Source: Salipiger profundus (lineage in GTDB: Bacteria > Pseudomonadota > Alphaproteobacteria > Rhodobacterales > Rhodobacteraceae). Taken from it: 64,000 bases of DNA. Positions 1 to 10,001 of this stretch are shown one piece after another (within the stretch, counting starts at the first letter, position 1; each line of letters opens with the position of its first letter). The translations under genes were made by a program, and so were the position numbers. The DNA lies in NCBI RefSeq assembly GCF_001969385.1, contig NZ_CP014796.1, positions 3,923,501 through 3,987,500 on the forward strand. Direction: 5' to 3'. Below the pieces are notes generated by a model. It was not told the DNA's origin. It was given only the letters and a program-made list of their open reading frames with translations, and made no database searches.

Positions 1-549
1 GAGGGGCCTCGGCTGACGATGCAGAGCGGGCTCGCGCAGACGCTGCGCTACGAGGACCAGACCCTCTCGACCACGGATTTCACCAACCTCACCTATGACA
101 TCAGCGGGCTGGTGAGCGCGGGCGATGCGCCGAGACGGCGGGCGCGGCAGGTGCCGACGTGGGAGCTGCTGACCGACACCGAGGCGGTCGCGGAAGAGGT
201 CAACGACAGCGTCGGCGAGGTGCTGGAGGAAGCCCATTCCCGCTTCGAGCTGCCGCTTCTCTGCGTGGTGGCCGCGCTCATCGGTTACGCCGCGCTGATG
301 GCGAGCCGCTTCTCGCGGTTCGGCGTCACGCGGCAGATCGTGGGCGCGATCTTCCTGCTGGTGCTCATAAAGATCATCGAGAGCGTCGTCGGCGGACCGG
401 TGCGCGCGAACGGCGCACTCTGGCCGTTGATCTACCTGCCAAGCGTCAGCGGGCTGGGCATCGCCTGCCTGCTGCTGTGGCAGGCGTCCCGCCCGTTCCG
501 TCCGGCGCGGCGAGCAAACGCCGACCCCGTGGCGGAGGCTGGCGCATGA
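1..549 (+). CDS. lptF: LPS export permease LptF, C-terminal part (cut by window start)
   Basis: LptF and LptG form the inner-membrane dimer of the LptB2FGC complex that extracts lipopolysaccharide and feeds it to the LptA/LptD bridge. Only the last part is present: the frame is open from base 1 to the TGA at 547-549. It shows the tail of the periplasmic domain and then three hydrophobic helices, roughly residues 75-97, 105-124 and 133-154 counted from the Met codon at 19. That Met is internal, not the true start. The stop overlaps the lptG start (ATGA), so the two are translationally coupled. The identity rests on this C-terminal pattern plus the lptG-lptD neighbours. Confidence 0.85.
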   Translation, partial: EGPRLTMQSGLAQTLRYEDQTLSTTDFTNLTYDISGLVSAGDAPRRRARQVPTWELLTDTEAVAEEVNDSVGEVLEEAHSRFELPLLCVVAALIGYAALMASRFSRFGVTRQIVGAIFLLVLIKIIESVVGGPVRANGALWPLIYLPSVSGLGIACLLLWQASRPFRPARRANADPVAEAGA

Positions 550-1640
550 TCCTGCATCGCTACTTCGCGCGGCGCTTCTTCTGGGTGTTCATGTCGATCC
601 TCGGGATCTTCGCGCTGTTCATGGGTCTCGTGGATTTCGTCGAGCAGCTGCGCCAGCTCGGTGGCGACGCGAGCTTCGGCCAAGTCGTGCAGGTGACGCT
701 GCTGCGCCTGCCCGAGGGCATGTACGAGATCCTGCCGCTGGTAATGATCCTTGCCACCGCCTCGCTGTTCCTGATGCTGGCGCGCAGCTCCGAGCTCGTG
801 GTGGTGCGCGCCGCCGGACGGTCGGGGCTGGCCGCGCTCATGGGACCGGTGATGGTCGCGCTGGTCATCAGCGGCATCACCGTGGCGATGCTGAACCCGC
901 TGGTGGCGGCGACCTCGAAGCGCGCGTCGGACCTGTCGGAGAGCTACGAGAGCGGCGGCGCCTCGGTGCTGTCGATCGGCCGCGAGGGTCTCTGGCTGCG
1001 GCAGGGCGGACCGCGCGGACAGACCGTGATCCGCGCCGACAGCGCCAACCCCGATGCCACGGTGCTCTACGACGTGAGCTTCATCGCCTACGCACCCGAC
1101 GGCGGACCGATCCGGCGCATCGAAGCCGCCGAGGCGCAGCTCGAAGACGGCGCCTGGGTGCTGCATGACGCCAAGGCGTGGCCGCTGAGCACCGGCATCA
1201 ACCCAGAGACGGGCGCCCGCACCCACGCCGAACTGAGGGTCGAGTCGGATCTCACGCAGGACGGCATCCGCGACCGTTTCGGCAAGCCTTCGGCCATCCC
1301 GATCTGGGATCTGCCAGCCTTTATCGCGGGGCTGGAAGAGGCCGGATTTTCCGCCCGCCGCCACCAGGTCTGGTTCCAGATGGAGCTGGCGCGGCCGATC
1401 TTCCTCATCGCGATGGTGCTCGTGGCCGCGGGCTTCACCATGCGTCCGGCCCGGCTGGGCCGCACGGGGCTATACGTGCTGGCCGCCGTGCTGCTGGGCT
1501 TCGGCCTCTACTACGTGCGCAACTTCGCGCAGATCATGGGCGAGAACGGCCAGCTTCCGCCGATCCTCGCGGCCTGGACGCCGCCGGTGGCTTCGCTGCT
1601 GCTGGCGCTCGGGCTGGTACTACAGATGGAGGACGGCTGA
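546..1640 (+). CDS. lptG: LPS export permease LptG
   Basis: YjgP/YjgQ family permease of 364 residues, the usual length. It partners LptF in the LPS-extracting ABC transporter. The N-terminal helix (about residues 11-33), the paired helices at 60-120, the periplasmic domain (about 125-265) and three C-terminal helices are all visible. The ATG at 546 overlaps the lptF stop by four bases. An open frame continues further upstream, but that part is only the shifted lptF sequence, so the coupled start is preferred. The stop overlaps the lptD start in the same way (TGATG), which makes lptF-lptG-lptD one translational unit. Confidence 0.93.
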   Translation: MILHRYFARRFFWVFMSILGIFALFMGLVDFVEQLRQLGGDASFGQVVQVTLLRLPEGMYEILPLVMILATASLFLMLARSSELVVVRAAGRSGLAALMGPVMVALVISGITVAMLNPLVAATSKRASDLSESYESGGASVLSIGREGLWLRQGGPRGQTVIRADSANPDATVLYDVSFIAYAPDGGPIRRIEAAEAQLEDGAWVLHDAKAWPLSTGINPETGARTHAELRVESDLTQDGIRDRFGKPSAIPIWDLPAFIAGLEEAGFSARRHQVWFQMELARPIFLIAMVLVAAGFTMRPARLGRTGLYVLAAVLLGFGLYYVRNFAQIMGENGQLPPILAAWTPPVASLLLALGLVLQMEDG

Positions 1641-3826
1641 TGCGTCTTGCCCGCCACCTCTGCGTCGCCGCGCTTCTCGCGCTCGGCGCGGCGCCGCTGC
1701 CGCTTGTCGCGCAGACCACGACCCTCACCGCCAATGCCGGCGACGAGAGCACCGAGCCTGCGCTGCTGCTGGCCGACGCGGTCTTCGTCGAAAACGGCGC
1801 GCGGCTCATCGCCAGCGGCAACGTCGAGGCGCTGCACGACGGCCTGCGCCTGACCGCCGAACGCATCGTCTTCGACCAGGACGCCGGCACGCTGCAGATC
1901 GAGGGCCCGATCCGCATCACCGACGAGACCGGCAACCTGCTGCTCGCCGATGCCGCGCAGATGGACGAGGGGCTGCGCAACGGGCTGCTCAAGGGCGCGC
2001 GCATGGTCATGGACGACCAGCTGCAGCTTGCCGCCGTCGAAGCCCAGCGGGTCAAGGGCCGCTACACCCAGCTCAGCCGCGTCGCCGTGACCTCCTGCCA
2101 GGTCTGCGGTGCGAACGAGGTGCCGTTGTGGCAGATCCGCGCCGACCGGGTGATCCACGACGAGGAGGCCCGCCAGCTCTACTTCGAGGGCGCGCAGTTC
2201 CGGGTGCTCGACGTGCCGATCCTCTGGGTGCCGCAGCTTCGACTGCCCGACCCGTCGCTCGACCGCGCGCGCGGCTTCCTGACGCCGTCGATCCGCAGCA
2301 CCACGCTGCTCGGTACCGGGGTCCGCATCCCCTATTTCATTCCGCTCGGCGAGCATCAGGACATCACGCTCACGCCCTATGTCTCGGCCGAGACCCGCAC
2401 GCTGGAGGCGCGCTACCGGCGGGCGTTCTCCAATGGCACGATCGAGCTTAACGGCGCGGTCACCAAGGACACGCTGCGCCCCGACGACACGCGGGGCTAC
2501 CTGTTCATCGAGGGCGAATTCGGCCTCAAGGGCGATTTCACGCTCGATTTCGATATCCAGACGGTCTCGGACGACGCCTATTTCAACGTCTACGACTACG
2601 GGCCCAGCGAGCGGCTCGAGAGCGCGCTGACGCTGACCCGCGCCCGGCGCGACGACTTCCTGCAGGCCGACCTGACCTACTACGAGACGCTGCTCGCCTC
2701 CGAGGAAAACGACACGCAGCCCTCGGTCATGGTCAACACCATGTACGAGCGGCGGTTCTACCCCGACCGCATCGGCGGCGAATTCCGCCTTGGCGCCATC
2801 ATGCACGCGCATTACCGCCAGTCCGATCTCGACTACGACAGCGATGATGCCGACAGCATCGTCGACGGTCGCGACATGGCCCGGCTCAGCGCAGAGGCCA
2901 GCTGGCGCCGCCGCTGGACGCTGGCGGGCGGCATTCGTGCGGGGATCACCGGCTATCTCTGGGCGGACCGTTTCGAGGTCCGGCAGGACGCCACGTCGGA
3001 GAACTCGGCGTCGCAGCTGACGCCCGCCGCCTCGGTCGAGCTGCGCTGGCCGCTGGTCCGACGCGGCGCCGGCGGGGTGCGCGATCTCGTCGAGCCGGTG
3101 CTGCAGTACGGCTGGGTCGGCGGCGAACGGCTCGACATCCCGAACGACGAAAGCACGAGGGTCGAGTTCGACGAGGCCAACCTGCTGTCGCTGTCGCGTT
3201 TCCCGGCCTCGGACAGGCGTGAACGCGGCGAGCTGGCGGTCGCCGGTCTGCGCTGGCTGCACGAGGCCCCCGCCGGCTGGACCGCGGGCCTTACCGTCGG
3301 CCGCGTCTGGCGCGACGAGCTGGACAGTGACCTCGGGCGGTCGAGCGGGCTCGACAGCCAGACCTCCGACTGGCTGATCGCGGGCGGTTTCGCCAACCCG
3401 CTGGGGCTCAGCATCACCGCGCGTGGCCTGCTCGACGAGGACGGCCAGTTCAACAAGGCCGAGGCGCGCGCCGCCTGGGCCAACCCACGGGTCGATCTTG
3501 CCGCGACCTACGTCATGCTCGTCGAGGACCCGGTCGAGGACCGCGATGAGAGCCAGGCCGAGTGGGGCTTCGAAGGCAGCTACCGTCTCAGCCGTCACTG
3601 GACCGGCGCGGCGGAGTGGCGCTACGATCTCGCCGATCGTCGGCTTGACCGCACCGGGCTGGGGCTGCAATACCGCAATGAATGCGTTCAGGTGGATTTC
3701 TCGGTGACCCGCAAGTTTGCCTCCTCGACCAACCTCGAACCGTCCACGGATTACGGCCTCACGGTCGCGCTGACCGGCTTCGGCACCGCCGCGAGCGCCA
3801 AGGAGTATCGACGCACATGCAACTGA
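1640..3826 (+). CDS. lptD: LPS assembly outer-membrane protein LptD
   Basis: Beta-barrel protein that, with lipoprotein LptE, inserts LPS in the outer leaflet of the outer membrane. It has 728 residues. A signal peptide covers about residues 1-25 (ends LPLVAQ), an OstA/LptA-like jellyroll about 40-170, and the rest has the alternating aromatic pattern of a large barrel ending in a C-terminal strand. Cysteines at 153 and 156 and near the C-terminus (one in the last strand region, one as the penultimate residue) could form the interdomain disulfides known for this family. The start overlaps the lptG stop; the 3' end overlaps the next gene by 10 bases. Confidence 0.93.
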   Translation: MRLARHLCVAALLALGAAPLPLVAQTTTLTANAGDESTEPALLLADAVFVENGARLIASGNVEALHDGLRLTAERIVFDQDAGTLQIEGPIRITDETGNLLLADAAQMDEGLRNGLLKGARMVMDDQLQLAAVEAQRVKGRYTQLSRVAVTSCQVCGANEVPLWQIRADRVIHDEEARQLYFEGAQFRVLDVPILWVPQLRLPDPSLDRARGFLTPSIRSTTLLGTGVRIPYFIPLGEHQDITLTPYVSAETRTLEARYRRAFSNGTIELNGAVTKDTLRPDDTRGYLFIEGEFGLKGDFTLDFDIQTVSDDAYFNVYDYGPSERLESALTLTRARRDDFLQADLTYYETLLASEENDTQPSVMVNTMYERRFYPDRIGGEFRLGAIMHAHYRQSDLDYDSDDADSIVDGRDMARLSAEASWRRRWTLAGGIRAGITGYLWADRFEVRQDATSENSASQLTPAASVELRWPLVRRGAGGVRDLVEPVLQYGWVGGERLDIPNDESTRVEFDEANLLSLSRFPASDRRERGELAVAGLRWLHEAPAGWTAGLTVGRVWRDELDSDLGRSSGLDSQTSDWLIAGGFANPLGLSITARGLLDEDGQFNKAEARAAWANPRVDLAATYVMLVEDPVEDRDESQAEWGFEGSYRLSRHWTGAAEWRYDLADRRLDRTGLGLQYRNECVQVDFSVTRKFASSTNLEPSTDYGLTVALTGFGTAASAKEYRRTCN

Positions 3827-5049
3827 CCTCTGCCCGCCTCTTCCGTTCGCTCGTCCTGGCCGCGGGGCTGGCGATGACCGCGCTGCCCGGCGCCGCGCCG
3901 GCGCAGGGGCTCTTCGCGCCCGCGATCGTGGTCGACGAGATGGTGATCACCGGCTACGAGATCGACCAGCGCACGCGGATGCTCACGCTGCTGAACGCCC
4001 CCGGCAACCCCGAGGAACTGGCCCGCGAGCAGCTTATCGACGACCGGCTGCGGCTACAGGCGGCCCGTGACGCCGGCATCGAGCCCACCGAGGAAGAGAT
4101 CCTCGATGGCATGGAGGAATTCGCCGGCCGCGCCGACATGAACCGCGAACAGTTCGTCGCGGCGCTCGCGCAGAACGGCGTCGCCGAAGAGACCTTCCGC
4201 GATTTCGTGCGGGCCGGCACCGCCTGGCGGTCGCTGGTCCAGGCGCGTTTCGTGTCGCGCGCGCAGGTCTCGCCCGAGGAGATCGACCGCGCCCTCGCCG
4301 GCTCCGGTGGAACCTCGAACGTGCGGGTGCTGCTGTCGGAACTCATCATGCCGGTGACGCCAGAGAACGCGCAGGAGGTGCGGGCGCGCGCCGACCGTAT
4401 CTCGCAATACACCTCCACCGCCGACTTCTCGGCCGCCGCCCGGCAGTATTCCGCGACCTCGACACGGGGCGACGGCGGCCGCCTGCCATGGCGCGACATT
4501 AACGAACTGCCGCCGCAGCTGCGCCCGCTGATCATCGGGCTCGCGCCCGGCGAGGTCACCGATCCGCTCCCGATCCAGGGCGCGGTCGCGCTGTTCCAGC
4601 TGCGCGATCTCGAGGAAACCGGCTATACCGCGCCGGAGATTTCCGCCGTGGAATACGCCGCCTACTACATGCCCGGCGGTCGCTCGCAGGAGACGCTGGC
4701 CAAGGCCCGCGTGCTCGCCTCGAAGGTCGATCGCTGCGACGATCTCTACGGCATCGCCAAGGGCCAGCCCGAAGACGTGCTGCAGCGCGACACGCTGCCG
4801 CCGTCCGAGATCCCCACGGATGTCGCCTACGAGCTGTCGAAGCTCGACCCGGGCGAAGTCTCCACGGCGCTGACCCGCGCCAACGGGCAGACGCTGGTCT
4901 TCCTGATGCTTTGCGGTCGCACCACCGCCGTGGCCGAGGACACCGACCGGCAGGAGGTCGAGATGGGCCTGCGCAACCGCCGTGTCACCGCGCTGGCCGA
5001 GGGCTATCTCGCGCAGCTGCGGGCCAACGCGCGCATCGTCGAGAAATGA
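3817..5049 (+). CDS. surA: SurA-like periplasmic peptidyl-prolyl isomerase/chaperone
   Basis: 410-residue exported protein with a signal peptide (about 1-29, ending APAQG), an N-terminal SurA-type helical domain beginning at the IVVDEMVITGYEIDQR segment, and a parvulin (PpiC-type) rotamase region around residues 165-265. SurA escorts barrel proteins such as LptD through the periplasm. In alphaproteobacteria it often sits between lptD and pdxA, as here. The C-terminal third is less conserved and carries two cysteines in the DRCDDL and MLCGRT segments. The ATG at 3817 lies inside the end of lptD, and the stop overlaps the pdxA start (ATGA). Confidence 0.88.
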   Translation: MQLTSARLFRSLVLAAGLAMTALPGAAPAQGLFAPAIVVDEMVITGYEIDQRTRMLTLLNAPGNPEELAREQLIDDRLRLQAARDAGIEPTEEEILDGMEEFAGRADMNREQFVAALAQNGVAEETFRDFVRAGTAWRSLVQARFVSRAQVSPEEIDRALAGSGGTSNVRVLLSELIMPVTPENAQEVRARADRISQYTSTADFSAAARQYSATSTRGDGGRLPWRDINELPPQLRPLIIGLAPGEVTDPLPIQGAVALFQLRDLEETGYTAPEISAVEYAAYYMPGGRSQETLAKARVLASKVDRCDDLYGIAKGQPEDVLQRDTLPPSEIPTDVAYELSKLDPGEVSTALTRANGQTLVFLMLCGRTTAVAEDTDRQEVEMGLRNRRVTALAEGYLAQLRANARIVEK

Positions 5050-6035
5050 GCCCGGTCGGAAGCGCCCCCCTCGCCCCCGTTGCCCTGAGCTGCGGCGAGC
5101 CGTCCGGCATCGGGCCGGAGGTGGCCGAAGCCGCCTGGACAGCCCTGCGCGGCGAATTGCCCTTCGTCTGGATCGGCGACCCGGCGCATCTGCCCGGCGG
5201 TGTGCCGCACGGCTGGATCTCGGACCCGTCCGATGCCGCATCGGTGATGACCGAGGCGCTGCCGGTGCTGCCGCTGCCGATGCCGGGCCCGCGCGTGCCC
5301 GGAGCCCCGCAGCCGGCGCAGGCGGCAGGCGTGATCGAGGCCATCGCGCGTGGCGTTTCGCTGGTTCGGGACGGCGCCTGCTCGGCGCTCTGCACGCTGC
5401 CGATCTCGAAGCAGGCCCTGGCCGAGGGCGCTGGCTTTGCCTACCCCGGCCACACCGAGTACCTGCAGGCGCTCGCGGGGGCCGACGAGGTGGTGATGAT
5501 GCTGGCCTCCGACGAGCTCCGCGTGGTCCCGGCGACGATCCACATCCCGATCTCGGAGGTGCCGCAGGCGCTGACGGCGGAGCTGCTGGAGAAACGCCTG
5601 CGCATCACCCATGCCGCGCTGATCGCGCGGTTCGGCATCGCGCAGCCGCGGATCGCGGTGGCGGGGCTGAACCCGCACGCCGGCGAAGGCGGGCGCATGG
5701 GCCGCGAGGAGATCGAGCTGATCTCTCCGGTGCTCGACCGGCTTCGGGCCGAGGGGATGGACCTGGCGGGCCCGCTGCCCGCCGACACGATGTTCCACGC
5801 CGAGGCCCGCGCCGGCTACGACGCCGCCGTGGCGATGTATCACGACCAGGCGCTGATCCCGATCAAGACGCTGGCCTTCGACCGGGGCGTGAACGTGACG
5901 CTCGGGCTGCCCTTCGTGCGCACCTCGCCCGATCACGGCACCGCCTTCGGCATCGCCGGACAGGGCATCGCCAACCCGACCTCGACCATCGAGGCGTTGC
6001 GGATGGCGTGGCGCATGGCCGGGACGGCGGCCTGA
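5046..6035 (+). CDS. pdxA: 4-hydroxythreonine-4-phosphate dehydrogenase PdxA
   Basis: NAD-dependent oxidation of 4-phosphohydroxy-L-threonine in the DXP-dependent pyridoxal-phosphate pathway. 329 residues, normal length. Recognised by the N-terminal [11 protein letters not shown] segment, the central TLPISKQAL and YPGHTEYL segments, [10 protein letters not shown], the metal/substrate region around [10 protein letters not shown], and the C-terminal [15 protein letters not shown]. Histidines in the GHTE, YHDQ and PDHGT segments are the expected divalent-metal or substrate ligands. It is coupled to the surA-like gene by an ATGA overlap. An interspersed GC-hairpin repeat follows the stop codon immediately. 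Confidence 0.96.
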   Translation: MSPVGSAPLAPVALSCGEPSGIGPEVAEAAWTALRGELPFVWIGDPAHLPGGVPHGWISDPSDAASVMTEALPVLPLPMPGPRVPGAPQPAQAAGVIEAIARGVSLVRDGACSALCTLPISKQALAEGAGFAYPGHTEYLQALAGADEVVMMLASDELRVVPATIHIPISEVPQALTAELLEKRLRITHAALIARFGIAQPRIAVAGLNPHAGEGGRMGREEIELISPVLDRLRAEGMDLAGPLPADTMFHAEARAGYDAAVAMYHDQALIPIKTLAFDRGVNVTLGLPFVRTSPDHGTAFGIAGQGIANPTSTIEALRMAWRMAGTAA

Positions 6036-6036
6036 T

Positions 6037-6101
6037 GGGGGCGCTGCCCCCGTCCGCGCGGACGCGCGGACTCCCCCGAGGTATTTTTCAACCAGAGAAG
6101 A
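6037..6101 (+). repeat. interspersed GC-hairpin repeat, copy A
   Basis: Begins with a GGGGGC-GCT-GCCCCC hairpin, then a second GC palindrome (GTCCGCGCGGAC), then the tail CTCCCCCGAGGTATTTTT...AGAGAAGA. It is one of six copies in the window sharing this three-part design. It fills the whole pdxA-rsmA gap and ends one base before the rsmA ATG, so its purine-rich tail probably supplies the rsmA ribosome binding site. Confidence 0.85.
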
Positions 6102-6102
6102 C

Positions 6103-6939
6103 ATGAGCGCGATCGACGGTCTGCCGCCCCTGCGCGAGGTGATCGCCTCGCACGGGCTGACGGCGAAGAAATCCCTTGGCCAGAACTTCCTGCTGGACCT
6201 GAACCTGACGGCGAAGATCGCGCGGCAGGCGGGCGACCTGTCGGGCATGGACGTGCTCGAGGTGGGGCCCGGGCCCGGCGGGCTCACGCGCGGGCTGCTC
6301 GCCGAGGGCGCACGCAAGGTGCTGGCCATCGAGAAGGACACGCGCTGCCTGCCGGCGCTTTCGGAGATCGCGGCGGCCTACCCCGACCGGCTCGAGGTGA
6401 TCTCGGGCGACGCGCTCGAGGTCGATCCGTTGGCGCATCTGACCCCGCCGATCGCGGTCTGCGCCAACCTGCCCTACAACGTCGGCACCGAGTTGCTGGT
6501 GCGCTGGCTGACCCCCGAGGACTGGCCGCCGTTCTGGACCACGCTGACGCTGATGTTTCAGCGCGAGGTGGCCGAACGGATCGTGGCGCAGCCCGGATCA
6601 AAGGCTTACGGGCGCCTCGCCGTGCTCGCGCAGTGGCGCTGCGAGGTGCGCATCGCGCTGAGCCTGCCGCCGGGGGCGTTCACGCCGCCGCCCAAGGTCT
6701 CCTCGGCGGTGGTGCACCTGAAGGCTCTGCCCGAGCCGCGCTTTCCGGCCGACCGCAAGGTGCTCGAGCGGGTGGTGGCGGCGGCCTTCAACCAGCGGCG
6801 CAAGATGCTGCGCGCGGCGCTGAAGGGGCTCGCGCCGGACATCGAGGCAAAGCTCGAGGCCGCCGGCATCGCGCCCACCGAGCGCGCGGAGCAGGTCTCG
6901 CTCGAGAAGTTCTGCGCGCTGGCGCGGGTTCTGGCCTGA
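6103..6939 (+). CDS. rsmA: 16S rRNA dimethyladenosine transferase RsmA (KsgA)
   Basis: Dimethylates the two adjacent adenines in the 3' terminal hairpin of 16S rRNA late in small-subunit assembly. 278 residues. The RNA-binding KKSLGQNFL segment (22-30), the SAM motif [10 protein letters not shown] (53-62) and the catalytic NLPY motif (122-125) are intact. The C-terminal helical domain with FNQRRKMLR is typical. The start is the ATG just after repeat copy A, with AGAGAAG upstream. A strong hairpin terminator follows the stop. The pdxA-rsmA pairing is common in Proteobacteria. Confidence 0.96.
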   Translation: MSAIDGLPPLREVIASHGLTAKKSLGQNFLLDLNLTAKIARQAGDLSGMDVLEVGPGPGGLTRGLLAEGARKVLAIEKDTRCLPALSEIAAAYPDRLEVISGDALEVDPLAHLTPPIAVCANLPYNVGTELLVRWLTPEDWPPFWTTLTLMFQREVAERIVAQPGSKAYGRLAVLAQWRCEVRIALSLPPGAFTPPPKVSSAVVHLKALPEPRFPADRKVLERVVAAAFNQRRKMLRAALKGLAPDIEAKLEAAGIAPTERAEQVSLEKFCALARVLA

Positions 6940-6975
6940 GACGCTTCTTCTCGGAGATTCCTTCCTGAAACGAGA

Positions 6976-7012
6976 AGCGCCGCGCCCGGAGATCCGGGGC
7001 GCGGCGCTTTTC
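6976..7012 (+). terminator. intrinsic terminator after rsmA
   Basis: Perfect 12-bp stem, AGCGCCGCGCCC (6976-6987) with GGGCGCGGCGCT (6997-7008), followed by a short T-run. It lies between the convergent ends of rsmA and the DUF4167 gene. The T-run is on the rsmA side. Confidence 0.8.
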
Positions 7013-7040
7013 ATGTCGCACACACGGCTGAGAGCCAGCC

Positions 7041-7784
7041 CTACTGCTCGGCGGTATCCGGCGCCGGCGCGTCATCCTTGGGCTTGGCGCGCGACCGCGA
7101 CCGCGGTTTCGGTGCGGGTTTCGCATCGCCCTGGGGCTGGTCGCCCTCGGCCGCGGGCTCGGCTTTCTTCCGGGTCCGACGGGGCTTCTTGGGCTTTTCC
7201 TCGGCGGCAGGAGTCTCGCGGTTTTCCGGCGTCTCGACGAGGCCGGAATCGGCGTTTTCGCCCATGTCGATCACGTCGTCGCCCTGGTTGCCGTTGCCGA
7301 GCGGATCCTTGCGGGTCTGGCCCTGCTCGTCCGACGATGCCTGCTGCTCGTCGCGCGGCTTGCCGCCGCCCTGCTGCTGGCCGCCGCCCTGGCTGCCCGA
7401 CTGGGAGTTGTTGTCGGAGGAGCCGCTGTCGTCGCGGTCGGACGACTTCTGCGCCTCGCGCTCGGCGCGTTCCTTGTCGCGCTGCGACTGGCGTTCGCGG
7501 TTCTCGCGTTCCTGCTGTTCGCGACGCTGGTCCGCATCGCGCTGCGCTTCGGACAGCATCCGCATGTAGTGTTCGGCGTGCTGCTGGAAGTTCTCCATCG
7601 CCACCCGGTCGTTGCCGAGCGAGGCATCGCGCGCCAGTTGGTTGTACTTGTCGATGATCTGCTGCGGCGTGCCGCGCACCTTGCCCTCGGGGCCGCTGCT
7701 GTCGAACACACGGTTGACGACGTTGCCCAGCGAGTTGCGGTTGCGGTTACTCTTCGACCGCGAGCGTGATTTCGAGGATCGCAT
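7041..7784 (-). CDS. DUF4167 domain protein, low-complexity tail
   Basis: 247-residue protein of unknown function, restricted as far as I know to alphaproteobacteria. The N-terminal ~75 residues are the conserved DUF4167 domain: a basic SKSRSRSKSNRNRNSLGN start, then RVFDSSGPEGKVRGTPQQIIDKY and a helical stretch with NFQQHAEHYMRML. The remainder is disordered: a charged Arg/Glu/Gln coiled segment, a Gly/Gln/Ser-rich stretch, then a Lys/Pro/Ala-rich basic tail. The start at 7784 is chosen because the conserved domain begins there; the open frame extends 85 codons further without resemblance to the family. Basic ends and disorder suggest RNA or nucleic-acid contact, which is inference. Confidence 0.85.
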   Translation of the reverse strand: MRSSKSRSRSKSNRNRNSLGNVVNRVFDSSGPEGKVRGTPQQIIDKYNQLARDASLGNDRVAMENFQQHAEHYMRMLSEAQRDADQRREQQERENRERQSQRDKERAEREAQKSSDRDDSGSSDNNSQSGSQGGGQQQGGGKPRDEQQASSDEQGQTRKDPLGNGNQGDDVIDMGENADSGLVETPENRETPAAEEKPKKPRRTRKKAEPAAEGDQPQGDAKPAPKPRSRSRAKPKDDAPAPDTAEQ

Positions 7785-8007
7785 GTTGTCTGCTATCAGC
7801 CTTGTGTCTGACTGTCCCTGTGACCCGTGTAGCGCTCTGGGCGCGGTAGAATGTGAGGTCACATCAATGTTGGGTTGGCGTCGGGCGGGACCGCCGCGAG
7901 GCATCCACCGCTCCGACCCCTTCGACAAACCACGTTCGGCGCCCGGAAACAAGGGAAAAACCGAGATAAATCTAAAGAAACTGGCGATGTCTTGCCACAG
8001 GGCGGCG

Positions 8008-8880
8008 TCAAAGCGCTTGCAGTCGCGCGCCCACGACACGGTCGCGCCCGTCGAGATCCTGCACCACGCTCACCTCGGAAAGCCCGGCCAGGTCGAAGAG
8101 CGCGCTTACCGCAGCGCCCTGGGTCGGGCCGATCTCGACCAGCAGTCGCCCGCCGGGCGCGAGATGCGCCGCCGCGCCGGCCGCGATGGCGCGGTAGGCG
8201 GCGAGCCCGTCGCTCTCGTCGGTGAGCGCCATCCTCGGCTCGTGCTCGCGCACCTCGGGCGAAAGCCCGGCCATCTCGTCACGGGCGATATAGGGGGGAT
8301 TCGAGATGATCAGGTCGAAACCACCCTGCCCGGGACCGAGCGCCTCGTACCAGCTGCCCCGGCAGAGCGTCGCACGGTCGGAGAGACCCAGAGCGTCCCG
8401 ATTCCGGCAGGCGACGGCGAGCGCGGCCTCGGAGAGGTCGCTTCCGACGCCGGTCGCCGCCGGGCGTTCCGCGAGCAAGGTCAGCAGGATGCAGCCCGAG
8501 CCGGTGCCGAGGTCGAGCAGGCGGGTGACGGGGCCGGAGAGCGCGGTCTCGATGAGGGTCTCGGTCTCGGGGCGCGGGTCGAGCACATCCGATGTCACCT
8601 CGAAGTCGCGACCGTAGAAGGCACGATGGCCAACGAGGTGCGAGACGGGTTCGCGGGCGGCGCGGCGCGCGATCAGCGCCTCGAACGCCACGCTTGCGTC
8701 GGCAGGCATGGGGTCGGGCAACACGAGCGTGAGCCGCGCGGGTGGCACGTCAAGCGCATGGGCCAGCAGCCGTCGCGCGTCGCGCGCCGCATCGGGAATG
8801 CCGGCCTCAGCAAGCCGGCGCGTGGCTGCGACCAGCGCCACCGAGGCGCTCGGCGTGCCAGTGGCAAGGGCTTCGCTCAT
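8008..8880 (-). CDS. prmC: release factor glutamine methyltransferase PrmC
   Basis: SAM-dependent N5-methylation of the glutamine in the GGQ motif of RF1/RF2. 290 residues: an N-terminal helical domain (about 1-80), then a Rossmann methyltransferase domain with LDLGTGSG (122-129) and the catalytic NPPY motif (194-197). It lies directly downstream of its substrate gene prfA and overlaps it by four bases (ATGA). An open frame continues upstream in this phase but only mirrors prfA, so the overlap start at 8880 is used. Confidence 0.95.
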   Translation of the reverse strand: MSEALATGTPSASVALVAATRRLAEAGIPDAARDARRLLAHALDVPPARLTLVLPDPMPADASVAFEALIARRAAREPVSHLVGHRAFYGRDFEVTSDVLDPRPETETLIETALSGPVTRLLDLGTGSGCILLTLLAERPAATGVGSDLSEAALAVACRNRDALGLSDRATLCRGSWYEALGPGQGGFDLIISNPPYIARDEMAGLSPEVREHEPRMALTDESDGLAAYRAIAAGAAAHLAPGGRLLVEIGPTQGAAVSALFDLAGLSEVSVVQDLDGRDRVVGARLQAL

Positions 8881-9926
8881 GCGCCCATCTCGGCGAGCTG
8901 CGCGGCCTGCGCGTCGGCGGTGAGCGCGTCGATGATCTCGTCGAGGTCGCCGCCCATGATCTGCTCGAGCCGGTAGAGCGTGAGGCCGATGCGGTGGTCG
9001 GTCATGCGGCCCTGCGGGAAGTTGTAGGTGCGGATGCGCTCGGACCGGTCGCCGCTGCCGACCTGCGCCTTGCGATCCGAGGCGCGCGCGTCGGCGGCCT
9101 TCTGGCGCTCCATGTCGAAGAGCCGGGCGCGCAGGACGTTCATCGCGATCTCGCGGTTGCGATGCTGCGATTTCTCCGAGCTGGTGACCACGAGGCCGGT
9201 CGGCAGGTGGGTGATGCGCACTGCCGAGTCGGTGGTGTTCACGTGCTGACCGCCGGCACCCGAGGCGCGCATGGTGTCGATGCGCACGTCCTGCGGCGAG
9301 ATGTCGATGTCGACGGCCTCGGCCACGGGCAGCACCGCGACGGTGGCGGCGGAGGTGTGGATGCGGCCGCCGGATTCGGTCTCGGGCACCCGTTGCACCC
9401 GGTGCACGCCGCTTTCGTACTTGAGGCGCGCGAAGACGTTCTCGCCCTCGATGCGCACGACAAGCTCCTTGAGGCCGCCGAGCTCGGTGGCCTGCTCCTC
9501 GATCACCTCCCAGCGCCAACCGTGCGCCTCGGCGTAGCGCTGGTACATCCGGGCAAGATCGCCGGCGAAGAGCGCCGCTTCCTCGCCGCCGGTGCCGGGC
9601 CGGATCTCGAGGATGGCTGGCCGGGCGTCGGCGGCATCGCGGGGAAGAAGGGAAAGCTGCAGCGCCGCCTCGGCCTCGGGGAGGCGCGCGCGCAACAGCG
9701 GCAGTTCCTCCTCGGCAAGCGCGGCCATCTCGGGATCGTCGAGCATCGCCTCGGCTTCGGAGAGATCGGACTGCAGCCGGTCCCACTCGGCGATCTGGTC
9801 GACCACCGGCTTCAGCTCGGCATATTCACGCCCGAGCGCGGCGATGTCGCCCTCGCCCGTGGCCATCTTCGCCTCGAGAAACTCGAAACGCGCGCGGATC
9901 TGCAAAAGTCGGTCGGTCGGGATCAT
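8877..9926 (-). CDS. prfA: peptide chain release factor 1
   Basis: RF1 reads UAA and UAG and triggers peptide release. 349 residues. The codon-recognition tripeptide is P-E-T at 181-183 within the [20 protein letters not shown] segment, matching the PxT signature of RF1 rather than the SPF of RF2. The GGQ motif is at 225-227, followed by the usual [17 protein letters not shown]. It is coupled to prmC by overlapping stop and start codons. Confidence 0.97.
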   Translation of the reverse strand: MIPTDRLLQIRARFEFLEAKMATGEGDIAALGREYAELKPVVDQIAEWDRLQSDLSEAEAMLDDPEMAALAEEELPLLRARLPEAEAALQLSLLPRDAADARPAILEIRPGTGGEEAALFAGDLARMYQRYAEAHGWRWEVIEEQATELGGLKELVVRIEGENVFARLKYESGVHRVQRVPETESGGRIHTSAATVAVLPVAEAVDIDISPQDVRIDTMRASGAGGQHVNTTDSAVRITHLPTGLVVTSSEKSQHRNREIAMNVLRARLFDMERQKAADARASDRKAQVGSGDRSERIRTYNFPQGRMTDHRIGLTLYRLEQIMGGDLDEIIDALTADAQAAQLAEMGA

Positions 9927-10001
9927 GGCGCAACTGTCTTTCCCGAAACCGCTCAGGCGTCAAGTGCCCGCGAACCGGCCCGCGATGCGCCATCGCGCCT
10001 G

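Noticed and set aside
1511..3670. 719-codon open frame on the minus strand across lptD
   Set aside because: Composition is Arg/Gly/Val-rich without any recognisable domain, and the opposite strand encodes an intact LptD.
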